From assembly GCF_014647835.1 (NCBI RefSeq), contig NZ_BMPY01000014.1, forward strand, positions 115,160 to 169,173: a stretch of 54,014 nucleotides of DNA, read 5' to 3'. The position numbers and the translations under genes were made by a program. The stretch is from Microbispora rosea subsp. aerata (GTDB lineage: Bacteria > Actinomycetota > Actinomycetes > Streptosporangiales > Streptosporangiaceae). Shown one piece after another: positions 25,784-34,317 of the stretch; position 1 is the first letter of the stretch, and the number at the start of each line of letters is the position of its first letter. Under the pieces are notes generated by a model. That model did no database searches, was not told the origin of the DNA, and worked only from the letters and a program-made list of their open reading frames with translations.

Positions 25784-26514
25784 CGGGCGGCCTCCCGTGC
25801 GACGCGCACGCCGCAGCCTTCGGCGCGCAGCCGCTCGGCCAGCTCCGCCGCCCTCGACGCGGCCACCTCCACCTCCAGCACGGTCATGGCCGTCTCGCCG
25901 GCTTCCTCGGCCGGCTCCAGTTCCCGTACGGCGCGGTCGCGGACCTCGCAGCGGCGCAGGCCGGGCAGACCCCGCAGGTCGCCCTGGTGGTCGCTCACCA
26001 CCACGATCCCGCCGCGCGCGCCGACCTCCCCGATGATCCTGGGAAGCTCGGCGCGGGTGGCGGCGTCGAGACCGGCGAAGGGCTCGTCGAGCACGAGCAG
26101 CCCCGGCTCGGCGAGCAGCGCCTGCGCGAGGCCCACCTTGTGCGCGCTGCCCTTGGACAGATCGGGCAGGCGCTGCCCGAGCAGGTGGTCCATGCCGAGC
26201 CGCTCGCTCCACCGGCCGATCGACTCCGTGCTCACCCGCCGGACCGCCGCCATGTGCCGCAGGTAGGCCGCCACGGTGAACGGCTGGTCCGCGGGGAACC
26301 GCTCGGGGGCGTACCCCACGACCTCAGGCCGGTCTTCGACGCGTCCGCGCACCGGCCTGAGCAGCCCGGCGACCAGCCGCAGGAGGGTCGACTTGCCGGT
26401 GCCGTTGGGCCCGGTGATCTCGACCACGTCCCCCGGATCGAGGACCAGGTCGGCGTCGGACAGGACCCACGGGTCTCGCCGTCCGTATCGGAAGGAGAGG
26501 CTGGCGATCCGCAT
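25780..26514 (-). CDS. ABC transporter ATP-binding protein
   Basis: A 244-residue nucleotide-binding domain with Walker A GPNGTGKST (35-43), Walker B LLVLDEPFAGLD and the switch His in VVVSDHQG. The signature loop is LSKGSAHKVGLAQ rather than LSGGQ, a noticeable divergence. The Q-loop is weak (GYAPERFPADQPFT). The C-terminal 50 residues form an extra domain (VLEVEVAASRAAELAERL). First gene of the two-gene exporter. Confidence 0.88.
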   Translation of the reverse strand: MRIASLSFRYGRRDPWVLSDADLVLDPGDVVEITGPNGTGKSTLLRLVAGLLRPVRGRVEDRPEVVGYAPERFPADQPFTVAAYLRHMAAVRRVSTESIGRWSERLGMDHLLGQRLPDLSKGSAHKVGLAQALLAEPGLLVLDEPFAGLDAATRAELPRIIGEVGARGGIVVVSDHQGDLRGLPGLRRCEVRDRAVRELEPAEEAGETAMTVLEVEVAASRAAELAERLRAEGCGVRVAREAAR

Positions 26515-26628
26515 AGGTTCCCGAGCCTATCGGGATGTTCCACCCGAAGTGCGGACATCTATGGGTCTCCCTTTCCGCCGGGACCCCCGTCACAATGGAC
26601 GGGCGTCCGCAGTGGGCAGGGAGGTGTG

Positions 26629-27579
26629 GTGAACCGCTTTCCCCGCGTCATGGCCGTACGCCTGGGTTATGACCCCGACCAGGTCGACGCCTTCGTACGC
26701 AGGATCGAGCAGACGCTCGGGCTCGGCCCGCTCGACGGCCCGCCGGTGACCGCCGACGAGATCAGGAACGCGAAGTTCGCCGTCAAGCGCGGGGGTTACA
26801 ACGAGACGGCGGTGGATTTCGCGCTCGACGCGTTCATCGTGGCGGTCGAGGCCCGAGCCGCCGCCTCACCGGACGCTCCCGCCCGCAACGACGCCGTGCG
26901 GAGTAACCCCGCCTGGAACGACCCCGCGCGGGACGCTGCCGCGCCTGCCCAAGGCGCCGTTGACGAGGGCCACGCCGCACCGGCCGTGGCTCCGGCGTCC
27001 CTCGCCGCGGAGCCCGTAGACGTGGAGTCCGCTGCTGTGGAACCTGTAGCAGCGGAGTCGGCCTCGGCAGGACCCGCCGACGCGGCGGAACCGGCCTCGG
27101 TAGGGGCCGCCGGTGCGGCAGCCGCCGTCGGGAGCGCTGCGGCTCAGCCTCGCCGTACGCGGGCCGGGGAGCGTGCGCGCACGGACGCAGGCGTCGTGAA
27201 CGCCTCCGGCCCCGGGAAGAGTGTCGTGAGCGCCGCCAGCCCCGGGAAGAGCGCCGTGAACGGCTCCGGCCCAGGCAAGAGGGGCGGCACACCCGCACCG
27301 GACCCCGGCACGCCGTCCTGGCGGGAGGCGCAGGCGGCCCGGGTGGAGCGGGCGGCCTTCCGCCCGGGACGGCTGGGGATGGGCTATCGCGAGGAGGAGG
27401 TCGACGCGTTCCTCGATCGCGTGGTGGCGACGCTGCGCGGCACGGCGGCCGAGCCGCTGACGGCGGAGCAGGTCAGGAAGGCCACGTTCGCGACCGTCAT
27501 GTTCCGGCAAGGCTATGCCGTCCGTGACGTGGACGGCTTCCTGGAGGAGGTGGCGAGCGTGCTGGAGCGCTGCGCCTGA
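26629..27579 (+). CDS. DivIVA-domain repeat protein
   Basis: A 316-residue protein with two short DivIVA-like modules: residues 1-78 (VMAVRLGYDPDQVDAFVRRIEQTL, VTADEIRNAKFAVKRGGYNETAVDFALDAFI) and about 238-316 (FRPGRLGMGYREEEVDAFLDRVVATL, LTAEQVRKATFATVMFRQGYAVRDVDGFLEEV). Each has the membrane-curvature-sensing pattern of actinobacterial DivIVA proteins. They are joined by a 160-residue Ala/Pro/Glu linker with three imperfect decapeptides (VVNASGPGKS and relatives). GTG 26629 has GGGAGGTG upstream. Likely at poles or septa; that is inference. Confidence 0.85.
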   Translation: MNRFPRVMAVRLGYDPDQVDAFVRRIEQTLGLGPLDGPPVTADEIRNAKFAVKRGGYNETAVDFALDAFIVAVEARAAASPDAPARNDAVRSNPAWNDPARDAAAPAQGAVDEGHAAPAVAPASLAAEPVDVESAAVEPVAAESASAGPADAAEPASVGAAGAAAAVGSAAAQPRRTRAGERARTDAGVVNASGPGKSVVSAASPGKSAVNGSGPGKRGGTPAPDPGTPSWREAQAARVERAAFRPGRLGMGYREEEVDAFLDRVVATLRGTAAEPLTAEQVRKATFATVMFRQGYAVRDVDGFLEEVASVLERCA

Positions 27580-27644
27580 CCTGTCCGGCCCCGGCCCGGC
27601 GACCCGCGCACACTCGAGCGGTCTCCCCCGACCTGGAGGAACGC

Positions 27645-27980
27645 ATGACGACGGCCGCTGCGCCGGTGCTCGCCGTCTCCACCAACTGGCCCGTCTCGCC
27701 CGTCCCGGCGGGGGAGCGTTCGGTGCTGATCGCCCATGCCCAGGTGGCCGCCGCCAACCGCATGTTCGTCGCCGTGGCCGACCGCCGCGCCGCCGAGCGC
27801 GGGGTGGACTGGGTCTGCGGCACCTCGGTGGCCGGGCCGCGCGGCTACCCGCTGGCGGGGCCCCTGCTCAAGGACACTCCCGCCGTGCCGGCGGCCGACT
27901 GCGACCTGGCCGAGGCCGGGGACAAGGCCGCCGGCCCCCGCAACGACGTCCGCCGCGACCGGCGGACGGATCTCCACTGA
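27645..27980 (+). pseudogene. C-terminal fragment of a nitrilase/carbon-nitrogen hydrolase
   Basis: This 111-residue frame (STNWPVSPVPAGERSVLIAHAQVAAANRMFVAVADRRAAERGVDWVCGTSVAGPRGYPLAGP, DCDLAEAGDKAAGPRNDVRRDRR) matches my memory of the last third of actinobacterial carbon-nitrogen hydrolases. The Glu, Lys and Cys catalytic regions, which would lie upstream, are absent; the preceding DNA is the DivIVA-like gene. A GGAGG site precedes ATG 27645, so it may still be translated. Either a decayed remnant or a captured C-terminal domain with its own start. Confidence 0.6.
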
Positions 27981-28062
27981 GGCGCCGGTCCCCGGTTCGC
28001 GCCCCGCGTGGCCTACGATCTGATCCGCCCGCTCACCCGCGGAAAGGCCGGAAGAAGAACTG

Positions 28063-28716
28063 ATGATCGTCGACCTGTCGGTGCCCGTCGCCGGCGGCAT
28101 GCCCGTCTACCCCGGAGATCCGGAGGTGGAGATCTCGCCCGCCCTCACGGTGGCGGCCGAGGGCGTGAACGTGCTCGGCCTGCACCTGGGGTCGCAGTCG
28201 GGCACGCATGTGGACGCGCCGTACCACATCGACGACACGCTGCCCACGCTGGACGACCTGCCGCTGGAGCGGTTCCTCGGCTCGGCCGTGGTCCTCGACG
28301 CCCGGGGCCTGCCCCCGCGCGCCCCGATCACTCCCGCGATGCTCGGCCCGGTGGCCGGGCGGCTGGGCCCGGGGACCGTCCTGCTGGTCGCCACGGGCTG
28401 GGACGAGCACTGGGACACGCCCGGCTATCTGGCCCACCCCTACCTGGAGGCGGAGACCGCCCGGGAGATCGTCGGTTCGGGGGTGCGGACCGTGGGCGTC
28501 GACGCGCTCAGCGTCGACCCCACCCCGGCTCCCGCCGACCTCCCGGCGCACCGCGTGCTGTGCGGCGCCCACGCCGTGATCGCGGAGAACCTGCGCGGTC
28601 TCGGCCCGCTCCTGGAGGCGCAGGCCGCCGGGCGGGTCATCGAGGTCTTCCTGCTGCCGCTGCGTCTCCACGCCGCCGACGGGTCGCCCGTACGTGCCGT
28701 CGCCCGGATCGGCTGA
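28063..28716 (+). CDS. Cyclase family protein (kynurenine formamidase-like)
   Basis: A 217-residue metal-dependent hydrolase of the cyclase superfamily (PF04199). DLSVPVAGGMPVYPGDP opens the domain; SGTHVDAPYH holds the zinc-binding HxxxDxxxH residues. VGVDALSVDP and the C-terminal IEVFLLPLRLHAADGSPVRAVA strand complete the fold. Family members hydrolyse N-formylkynurenine, isatin or similar amides; the substrate here cannot be told. ATG start with AGAAGAA upstream. Just downstream of the nitrilase fragment, also an amide hydrolase. Confidence 0.85.
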   Translation: MIVDLSVPVAGGMPVYPGDPEVEISPALTVAAEGVNVLGLHLGSQSGTHVDAPYHIDDTLPTLDDLPLERFLGSAVVLDARGLPPRAPITPAMLGPVAGRLGPGTVLLVATGWDEHWDTPGYLAHPYLEAETAREIVGSGVRTVGVDALSVDPTPAPADLPAHRVLCGAHAVIAENLRGLGPLLEAQAAGRVIEVFLLPLRLHAADGSPVRAVARIG

Positions 28717-28785
28717 GCGCCGGCCGTGTACGGCGGGCACGGGGAAAACCCCGTCAGCGAAAACCGCAGCCGACGGGAGCCGCCG

Positions 28786-29277
28786 TCAGCGGGTGCCCCA
28801 GGAATAGGTCTGCTTGTGCAGCTTGAGATAGACGAACGTCTCGGTCGCACGCACGCTGGAAATCGACCGGATTTTGCCGAGAATTTCCAGAAGGTGGCTG
28901 TCGCCCTCGCAGACCACCTCGACCATGATGTCGACCGAGCCGGCCGTCAGCACCACGTAGTCGATTTCGGGGATCTGCGCCAGCTCATCGGCGACCTGCT
29001 CCAGGTCGCCCTCGCACTTGATGCCGATCATGGCCTGGCGCGGGAAGCCCAGGGTGAGCGGGTCGGTGACGGCGACGATCTGCATGACGCCGAGGTCGAG
29101 GAGGCGTTGCACGCGCTGGCGCACCGCCGCCTCCGACAGGCCCACCGCTTTGCCGATGGCGGCGTACGGCTTTCGCCCGTCCATCTGAAGCTGCTCGATG
29201 ATCTGCTTGGAGATCTCGTCGAGCACCACCGGCCCACCCTTAGCGGCGTTCGCGCGAGCCTTCGGCGGAGTCGTCAT
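28786..29277 (-). CDS. Lrp/AsnC family transcriptional regulator
   Basis: A 163-residue regulator. The N-terminal winged-type HTH (LDEISKQIIEQLQMDGRKPYAAIGKAVGLSEAAVRQRVQRLLDLGVM) is followed by a RAM/AsnC ligand domain with EIDYVVLTAGSVDIMVEVVCEGDSHLLEIL. It is divergent from the polyamine operon with a 224-bp shared regulatory region containing several dyads, so it very likely controls that operon, sensing an amino acid or polyamine. ATG start at 29277. Confidence 0.9.
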   Translation of the reverse strand: MTTPPKARANAAKGGPVVLDEISKQIIEQLQMDGRKPYAAIGKAVGLSEAAVRQRVQRLLDLGVMQIVAVTDPLTLGFPRQAMIGIKCEGDLEQVADELAQIPEIDYVVLTAGSVDIMVEVVCEGDSHLLEILGKIRSISSVRATETFVYLKLHKQTYSWGTR

Positions 29278-29343
29278 CCTCGGGGGGTGTCCTCTCTAGG
29301 CGGGCTTCGGCCGCCATAGCGACCTGGTGTTACAGCGCCGTTT

Positions 29344-29435
29344 TTGACATGTTGCGATCGTGCTCTGACATGGTGTCAGCTCGACCGCTCACGTCAAGCG
29401 ATTTCGTAGCAATTTGGTATCTTAGCGACGAAATC
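29344..29435 (+). promoter_or_regulatory. Shared regulatory region of the Lrp gene and the polyamine operon
   Basis: Visible elements: TTGACA at 29344-29349; palindrome TGACATGGTGTCA at 29366-29378; GATTTCGT (29400-29407) inverted as ACGAAATC (29428-29435) with a 20-bp spacer; and TATCTT (29418-29423), a good -10, inside that spacer. The inverted pair bracketing a -10 suggests an operator. The A+T-rich stretch contrasts with surrounding DNA. Confidence 0.55.
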
Positions 29436-29501
29436 CCTTGTCGTAGGCTCTTTCCTCTGTCAGAGTCGCGACATCTCAGCCACCTCAACAGGAGGTCAAC
29501 G

Positions 29502-30935
29502 GTGACCACCCGTCTCCAGAACTTCGTGAACGGGAAGTTCGTCGACGCCGCGAGCGGCCGTTTCTCCGACGTCGTAGACCCTACGACGGGCGAGGTCTAC
29601 GCCCAGGCGCCGGTGTCGGGTCAGGAGGACGTCGACGCCGCGTACGCCGCCGCGACGGCCGCCTTCGAGACGTGGGGCCAGACGACGCCGGGTGAGCGGG
29701 CGGCGCTGCTGCTGAAGGTCGCCGACGCGATCGAGGCCCGCGCGGACGAGATCAACGAGGCCGAGTGCCGCAACACCGGCAAGCCGCGCGCCCGCATGGC
29801 CGAGGACGAGACCCCGGTCGCCGCGGACCACTTCCGGTTCTTCGCCGGCGCGGCCCGCACCCTGGAGGGCCCCACCGCCGGTGAGTTCCTCGCCGACCAC
29901 ACCTCGGTGATCCGGCACGAGCCGATCGGCGTCATCGGCCAGGTCACGCCGTGGAACTACCCGATGATGATGGCGGTGTGGAAAATCGCCCCGGCTCTCG
30001 CCGCCGGCAACACGGTCGTGCTCAAGCCGTCCGACACCACCCCGGTCTCCACGCTGAAGCTGGCCGAGATCGTCGCGGACGTCCTGCCCGCCGGCGTCTT
30101 CAACGTCGTGACGGGCGACCGGGAGACCGGCTCGCTGGTCGTCGGCCACCCGGCCGCGAGCATGGTGGCGATCACCGGCTCGGTGGGCGCGGGCATGGCG
30201 GTCGCGAGGACCGCCGCCGACGACGTCAAGCGCGTCCACCTGGAGCTGGGCGGCAAGGCCCCGGTCGTGATCTTCGAGGACGTCAAGGACATCAAGGCGG
30301 TCGCCGAGGCGGTCGCCGGTGCGGGCCTCTACAACGCCGGCCAGGACTGCACCGCCGCCTGCCGGGTGCTCGTGCAGGAGAGCATCCACGACGAGTTCGC
30401 CGCGGCGCTGGCCGAGGCAGCCGCCGCCACCAAGGTGGGCGGCCTCGACGTGGAGGACGCCTACTTCGGGCCGCTGAACAACGCCAACCAGCTCGCCCGG
30501 GTCGAGGGCTTCTTCCAGCGCCTCCCCGAGCACGCCAAGATCCTCACCGGCGGCACCCGCATCGGCGAGAAGGGCTTCTTCTTCGCCCCGACCGTCGTGG
30601 ACGGGCTGAAGCAGGACGACGAGATGGTGCAGGACGAGGTCTTCGGCCCGGTCATGACCATCCAGACGTTCACCGACGAGGCCGACGCGCTGGCCAAGGC
30701 CAACGGCGTCCGCTACGGCCTGGCCGGCTCGGTGTGGACCACCGACCACGGCCGCGCGATGCGGATGTCCAAGCGGCTCGACTTCGGCGTGGTCTGGGTC
30801 AACACCCACATCCCGTTCGTGTCCGAGATGCCGCACGGCGGCTTCAAGCACTCGGGCTACGGCAAGGACTTGTCCGTCTTCGGTCTGCACGACTACACCC
30901 GCGTCAAGCACGTCATGCACTACATCGGCGAATAG
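29502..30935 (+). CDS. Aldehyde dehydrogenase, probably aminobutyraldehyde dehydrogenase
   Basis: A 477-residue NAD(P)-dependent enzyme. GTG 29502 has AGGAGG upstream; the frame is open 51 codons further but that lies in the control region. GQVTPWNYPMMMAVWKIAPALAAGNTVVLKPSD, the VHLELGGKAPVVIFED glutamate motif and YNAGQDCTAACRVLV with the catalytic cysteine define the superfamily. Operon position before PotABCD-type genes and similarity to the PuuC/PatD group suggest oxidation of 4-aminobutyraldehyde from putrescine to GABA. Substrate inferred from context. Confidence 0.9.
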   Translation: MTTRLQNFVNGKFVDAASGRFSDVVDPTTGEVYAQAPVSGQEDVDAAYAAATAAFETWGQTTPGERAALLLKVADAIEARADEINEAECRNTGKPRARMAEDETPVAADHFRFFAGAARTLEGPTAGEFLADHTSVIRHEPIGVIGQVTPWNYPMMMAVWKIAPALAAGNTVVLKPSDTTPVSTLKLAEIVADVLPAGVFNVVTGDRETGSLVVGHPAASMVAITGSVGAGMAVARTAADDVKRVHLELGGKAPVVIFEDVKDIKAVAEAVAGAGLYNAGQDCTAACRVLVQESIHDEFAAALAEAAAATKVGGLDVEDAYFGPLNNANQLARVEGFFQRLPEHAKILTGGTRIGEKGFFFAPTVVDGLKQDDEMVQDEVFGPVMTIQTFTDEADALAKANGVRYGLAGSVWTTDHGRAMRMSKRLDFGVVWVNTHIPFVSEMPHGGFKHSGYGKDLSVFGLHDYTRVKHVMHYIGE

Positions 30936-30962
30936 GTGCGTCCGGCTTCGGCCGGACACCTA
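30933..30962 (+). other. UUCG-capped hairpin between the dehydrogenase gene and potA
   Basis: TAGGT-GC-GTCCGGC-TTCG-GCCGGAC-ACCTA: an inner 7-bp stem with an extra-stable TTCG tetraloop and an outer 5-bp stem (TAGGT with ACCTA), separated by a 2-nt bulge. It overlaps the end of the dehydrogenase gene, including its stop codon. Followed by CCAAAAAGAGGG, not U-rich. Possibly a processing or mRNA-stability element. Confidence 0.6.
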
Positions 30963-30985
30963 CCAAAAAGAGGGATAAGCCTGGA

Positions 30986-32134
30986 ATGACAGAGATCCAG
31001 GCGGGCCCGGGGGCAGCCGTCGCGGCTGCCCCCGTACCAGGAGACGTGCCCGCCATCGAACTCGACAACGTGGTCAAGGAGTACGTCTCGCACGGCGAGG
31101 TCGTACGGGCGGTCAAGGGCGTGAGCCTCGCCATCGCGGAAGGGGAGTTCTTCTCCCTCCTCGGCCCCTCGGGCTGCGGCAAGACCACCAGCATGCGAAT
31201 GATCGCCGGGTTCGAAGACCCCACACGGGGGATCGTCAGGCTCCACGGAGAGGACGTCACGAACGTCCCGCCGAACAAGCGTGACGTCAACATGGTGTTC
31301 CAGTCCTACGCGCTGTTCCCGCACATGAACGTCTGGGAGAACGTCGCGTTCGGGCTCAAGCGCAAGAAGGTCCCCGCCGCGGAGATCAAGCGCCGCGTCG
31401 GCGAGATCCTGGAGGTCGTCGACCTGGTCGGCCGGGAGAAGCGCCGGCCCAAGGAGATGTCGGGAGGCCAGCAGCAGCGCGTCGCCCTCGCCCGCGCCCT
31501 GGTCAACCGCCCCCGCGCGCTCCTGCTCGACGAGCCGCTCGGCGCGCTCGACCTCAAGCTCCGCCAGGCCATGCAGATCGAGCTCAAGCGCATCCAGCGC
31601 GAGGTCGGCATCACGTTCGTCTACGTGACGCACGACCAGAGCGAGGCGCTGACGATGAGCGACCGCATCGCGGTCATGAACGACGGCCTCGTGGAGCAGC
31701 TCGCCGACCCCCGCGAGATCTACGAGCGCCCCGCCACCAAGTTCGTGGCCGGATTCATCGGCACCTCCAACCTGCTGAGCGGCACCGTCCAGCGGGTCAG
31801 CGGTGACACGGCCGTGCTCGCCCTCGGTCACGGCGACCGGATCCTCGTCCCCGTGGACGGCGCGCCGTCCGCCGGCCAGACGATCGACCTCACGGTCCGG
31901 CCGGAGAAGATCAGGATCGCCAAGGAGCAGCCGGACGGCGACCTCAGCATCGTGCGGGGGACCGTGGCCGAGGTGGTCTACCTCGGCACCTACAACAGCT
32001 ACGTCGTGGTGCTCGGCGACGGCGCCGAGATCACGGTCTTCGAGCAGAACGCGCACGACAGCACGATCACCGCCGAGCGGGGCGACACGGTCTGGCTCTC
32101 CTGGCAGCCCAGGCACTCCTACGCGCTGCGGTAA
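30986..32134 (+). CDS. potA: Spermidine/putrescine ABC transporter ATPase (PotA type)
   Basis: A 382-residue import ATPase. Walker A GPSGCGKT (60-67), [15 protein letters not shown]-loop, [16 protein letters not shown] signature, [11 protein letters not shown] Walker [16 protein letters not shown] switch, then a C-terminal TOBE domain ([22 protein letters not shown]). The order PotA-PotD-PotB-PotC after an aldehyde dehydrogenase matches polyamine gene clusters in Streptomyces. The N-terminal 24 residues are a Pro/Ala-rich extension. Confidence 0.93.
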   Translation: MTEIQAGPGAAVAAAPVPGDVPAIELDNVVKEYVSHGEVVRAVKGVSLAIAEGEFFSLLGPSGCGKTTSMRMIAGFEDPTRGIVRLHGEDVTNVPPNKRDVNMVFQSYALFPHMNVWENVAFGLKRKKVPAAEIKRRVGEILEVVDLVGREKRRPKEMSGGQQQRVALARALVNRPRALLLDEPLGALDLKLRQAMQIELKRIQREVGITFVYVTHDQSEALTMSDRIAVMNDGLVEQLADPREIYERPATKFVAGFIGTSNLLSGTVQRVSGDTAVLALGHGDRILVPVDGAPSAGQTIDLTVRPEKIRIAKEQPDGDLSIVRGTVAEVVYLGTYNSYVVVLGDGAEITVFEQNAHDSTITAERGDTVWLSWQPRHSYALR

Positions 32135-32197
32135 CCCCCCGAGTTGGATCAGGCGTCACCGACCCCCGGTACACAGACCCCCGGAGCACGAACCCCT

Positions 32198-33457
32198 ATG
32201 AACGTCCCCTTCAGGCAGGACCCCGCCCTCCTCCGCGGCATGACCCAGCGCCGGCTCGGCAGGCGTGACGCCTTCCGGCTCGCGGGCCTGTCGGCCGCCG
32301 GGCTCGCCCTCGCCGCCTGCGGCGTGCAGGGCAAGGGCACGGCCAAGCCGAGCACCTCCGCCCAGGCCCAGTCGGAGGTCGAGAAGTTCTGGTCGGGCAA
32401 GGCGAAGAACGGCCACGTGGACTTCGCCAACTGGCCGTACTACATGGACCCCAAGCAGCCCGAGCTCAAGCAGTTCACCCAGCAGACCGGCATCACGGTG
32501 AACTACAAAGAGGTCATCCTCGAGATGCCGAGCTGGTTCGCCAAGATCCAGCCGCAGCTCGCCGCCGGGCAGTCGATTGGCTACGACCTCATGGTGGTCA
32601 CCAACGGCCTGCACTTCGACCAGCTCGTCCAGCTCGGTTTCCTGGCGCCGCTCGACCACTCCAAGCTGCCGAACTTCGCGGCCAACGCGGCCGAGCAGTA
32701 CAAGAACGAGTCGTTCGACCCGGGCAACGTCTACAGCATCCCGTGGGCCTCCGGCATGACCGGCATCGCGTACAACCCGAAGTACGTCGACACCCCGCCG
32801 ACCAGCATCGCCGAGCTGTGGAACCCCAAGTACAAGGGCAAGGTCGGCATGATGTCCGACTCCCAGGAGATCGCCAACTTCGGGCTGTTCGCGGTCGGCG
32901 TCGACCCCGACACGTCCACCGAGGCCGACTGGGAGAAGGCCGCGGCCAAGCTCAAGGAGCAGCGCGACGGCGGCATCGTCCGCAAGTACTACGACCAGGC
33001 GTACATGGACCCGCTGGCCAAGGGCGACATCTGGCTGACCATGGCCTGGTCCGGCGACGTCTTCCAGAAGAACATCTCCGACGGCACCGACCTCAAGTTC
33101 GTGGTGCCGCAGGAGGGCGGGACGATCTGGACCGACAACATGACGATCCCGAAGACCGCGGCGAACCCGGTCGACGCGATCATGCTGATGGACTTCTTCT
33201 ACGACGTGAACATCGCGGCGCGGCTCGCGGAGTACATCAACTACGTGACGCCGGTCCCGGCCGCCAAGGACGTCATCGTCGCCGACGCCGCCAAGGCCTC
33301 GGGCGACGACAAGAAGCTCCTGGAGGAGGTGGCGAGCAGCCCGCTGGTGTTCCCCACCCCCGAGGACACCGCCAGGCTCCGCAGCTACGTGAAGTTCAAG
33401 ACGCCGCAGGAGCAGAAGAAGTTCGAGTCCATCTTCCAGGCCATCACGACGTCATGA
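32198..33457 (+). CDS. potD: Polyamine-binding lipoprotein (PotD type)
   Basis: A 419-residue extracellular solute-binding protein. The N terminus has twin arginines (RRLGRRDAFRLAGLSAAGLALAACG) and a lipobox LAAC with Cys41, suggesting a Tat-exported lipoprotein. The mature domain has spermidine/putrescine-family segments FANWPYYMDPKQPELKQF, WASGMTGIAYNPKYV, ELWNPKYKGKVGMMSDSQE and NPVDAIMLMDFFYDV. ATG 32198 chosen because it begins the export signal neatly; an in-frame ATG at 32144 adds 18 Pro/Thr-rich residues. Confidence 0.9.
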   Translation: MNVPFRQDPALLRGMTQRRLGRRDAFRLAGLSAAGLALAACGVQGKGTAKPSTSAQAQSEVEKFWSGKAKNGHVDFANWPYYMDPKQPELKQFTQQTGITVNYKEVILEMPSWFAKIQPQLAAGQSIGYDLMVVTNGLHFDQLVQLGFLAPLDHSKLPNFAANAAEQYKNESFDPGNVYSIPWASGMTGIAYNPKYVDTPPTSIAELWNPKYKGKVGMMSDSQEIANFGLFAVGVDPDTSTEADWEKAAAKLKEQRDGGIVRKYYDQAYMDPLAKGDIWLTMAWSGDVFQKNISDGTDLKFVVPQEGGTIWTDNMTIPKTAANPVDAIMLMDFFYDVNIAARLAEYINYVTPVPAAKDVIVADAAKASGDDKKLLEEVASSPLVFPTPEDTARLRSYVKFKTPQEQKKFESIFQAITTS

Positions 33458-34317
33458 GCAGGCTCAGGGCTTCGCTGACGCCGTACCTGCTGCTCTTCCC
33501 CGGCGGGCTCTGGCTGGCGATCTTCTTCGTCATCCCGACGGTCGTCATGCTGTCGCTGTCGCTGCAGTCGGGCGACGTCGTCAACGGCTACGTCTTCACC
33601 TTCAACTGGCACAGCTACGTCGACGGGATCACCACCTACCACGACCAGATCGTCCGCTCGGTGGTGTACGGCACGATCTCGACGGTGATCCAGATCGTCA
33701 TCGGGTTCCCGGTGGCGTACTGGATCGCCTTCAAGGGCGGCAACCGCAAGTCGATCTACCTGTTCCTCCTGCTGCTGCCGTTCCTGGTGTCGTTCGTGCT
33801 GCGCACCATCTCCTGGCAGTTCTTCCTGTCCGACAACGGCATGCTGCTCGGGCCGCTGAAGTCGCTCGGCCTGGTGCCGGAGGACTTCCACATCCTGGCC
33901 ACGAGCGCGGCGGTGATCGGCGGCCTGGCCTACAACTTCCTGCCGTTCATGATCCTGCCGATATACGTGGCGCTGGAGCGGATCGACCCCCGCGTCCTGG
34001 AGGCCGCGCAGGACCTGTACGCCAGCAAGACGCAGATCTTCCTGCGGATCGTGCTGCCGCTGTCGCTGCCGGGGGTGTTCGCCGGCGTGCTGATGACGTT
34101 CGTCCCGGCCACGTCCGACTACGTCAACGCGTCCGTGCTCGGCGGCACCGGCAACACCATGATCGGCAACGTCATCCAGAACCAGTTCCTGATCAACCAG
34201 GACTATCCGACCGCCTCGGCGCTGTCGTTCACGCTTATGGCCCTGCTGCTCGTGGGCATCTTCGTATACGCCAAGGCGCTGGGCACCGAGGACGTGCTGG
34301 AGGTGGCGGCCCGATGA
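33454..34317 (+). CDS. potB: Polyamine ABC transporter permease (PotB type)
   Basis: A 287-residue permease with six membrane helices and the EAA loop EAAQDLYASKTQIFLRIVLPLSLPGVFAG, which contacts PotA. The ATG overlaps the potD stop by 4 bp (ATGA), giving tight translational coupling. Only the N-terminal LTPYLLLFPGGLWLAIFF start fits the family; long upstream extensions of this frame run through potD and are rejected. Confidence 0.92.
   Translation: MSRLRASLTPYLLLFPGGLWLAIFFVIPTVVMLSLSLQSGDVVNGYVFTFNWHSYVDGITTYHDQIVRSVVYGTISTVIQIVIGFPVAYWIAFKGGNRKSIYLFLLLLPFLVSFVLRTISWQFFLSDNGMLLGPLKSLGLVPEDFHILATSAAVIGGLAYNFLPFMILPIYVALERIDPRVLEAAQDLYASKTQIFLRIVLPLSLPGVFAGVLMTFVPATSDYVNASVLGGTGNTMIGNVIQNQFLINQDYPTASALSFTLMALLLVGIFVYAKALGTEDVLEVAAR

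Noticed and set aside
25112-26212. A 366-codon membrane protein including an Arg/Ala-rich N terminus
   Set aside because: The first 140 codons are the antisense-free alternate frame of the ATPase gene; ATG 25783 overlapping that gene's stop is the natural start.
29496-30959. Minus-strand open frame of 487 codons opposite the aldehyde dehydrogenase
   Set aside because: Val/Asp/Leu/Arg/Gly-biased mirror of the dehydrogenase codons; no start signal or homology.
29951-32134. A 727-codon fusion reading into potA
   Set aside because: The first 345 codons are an out-of-frame reading of the aldehyde dehydrogenase; potA starts at 30986.
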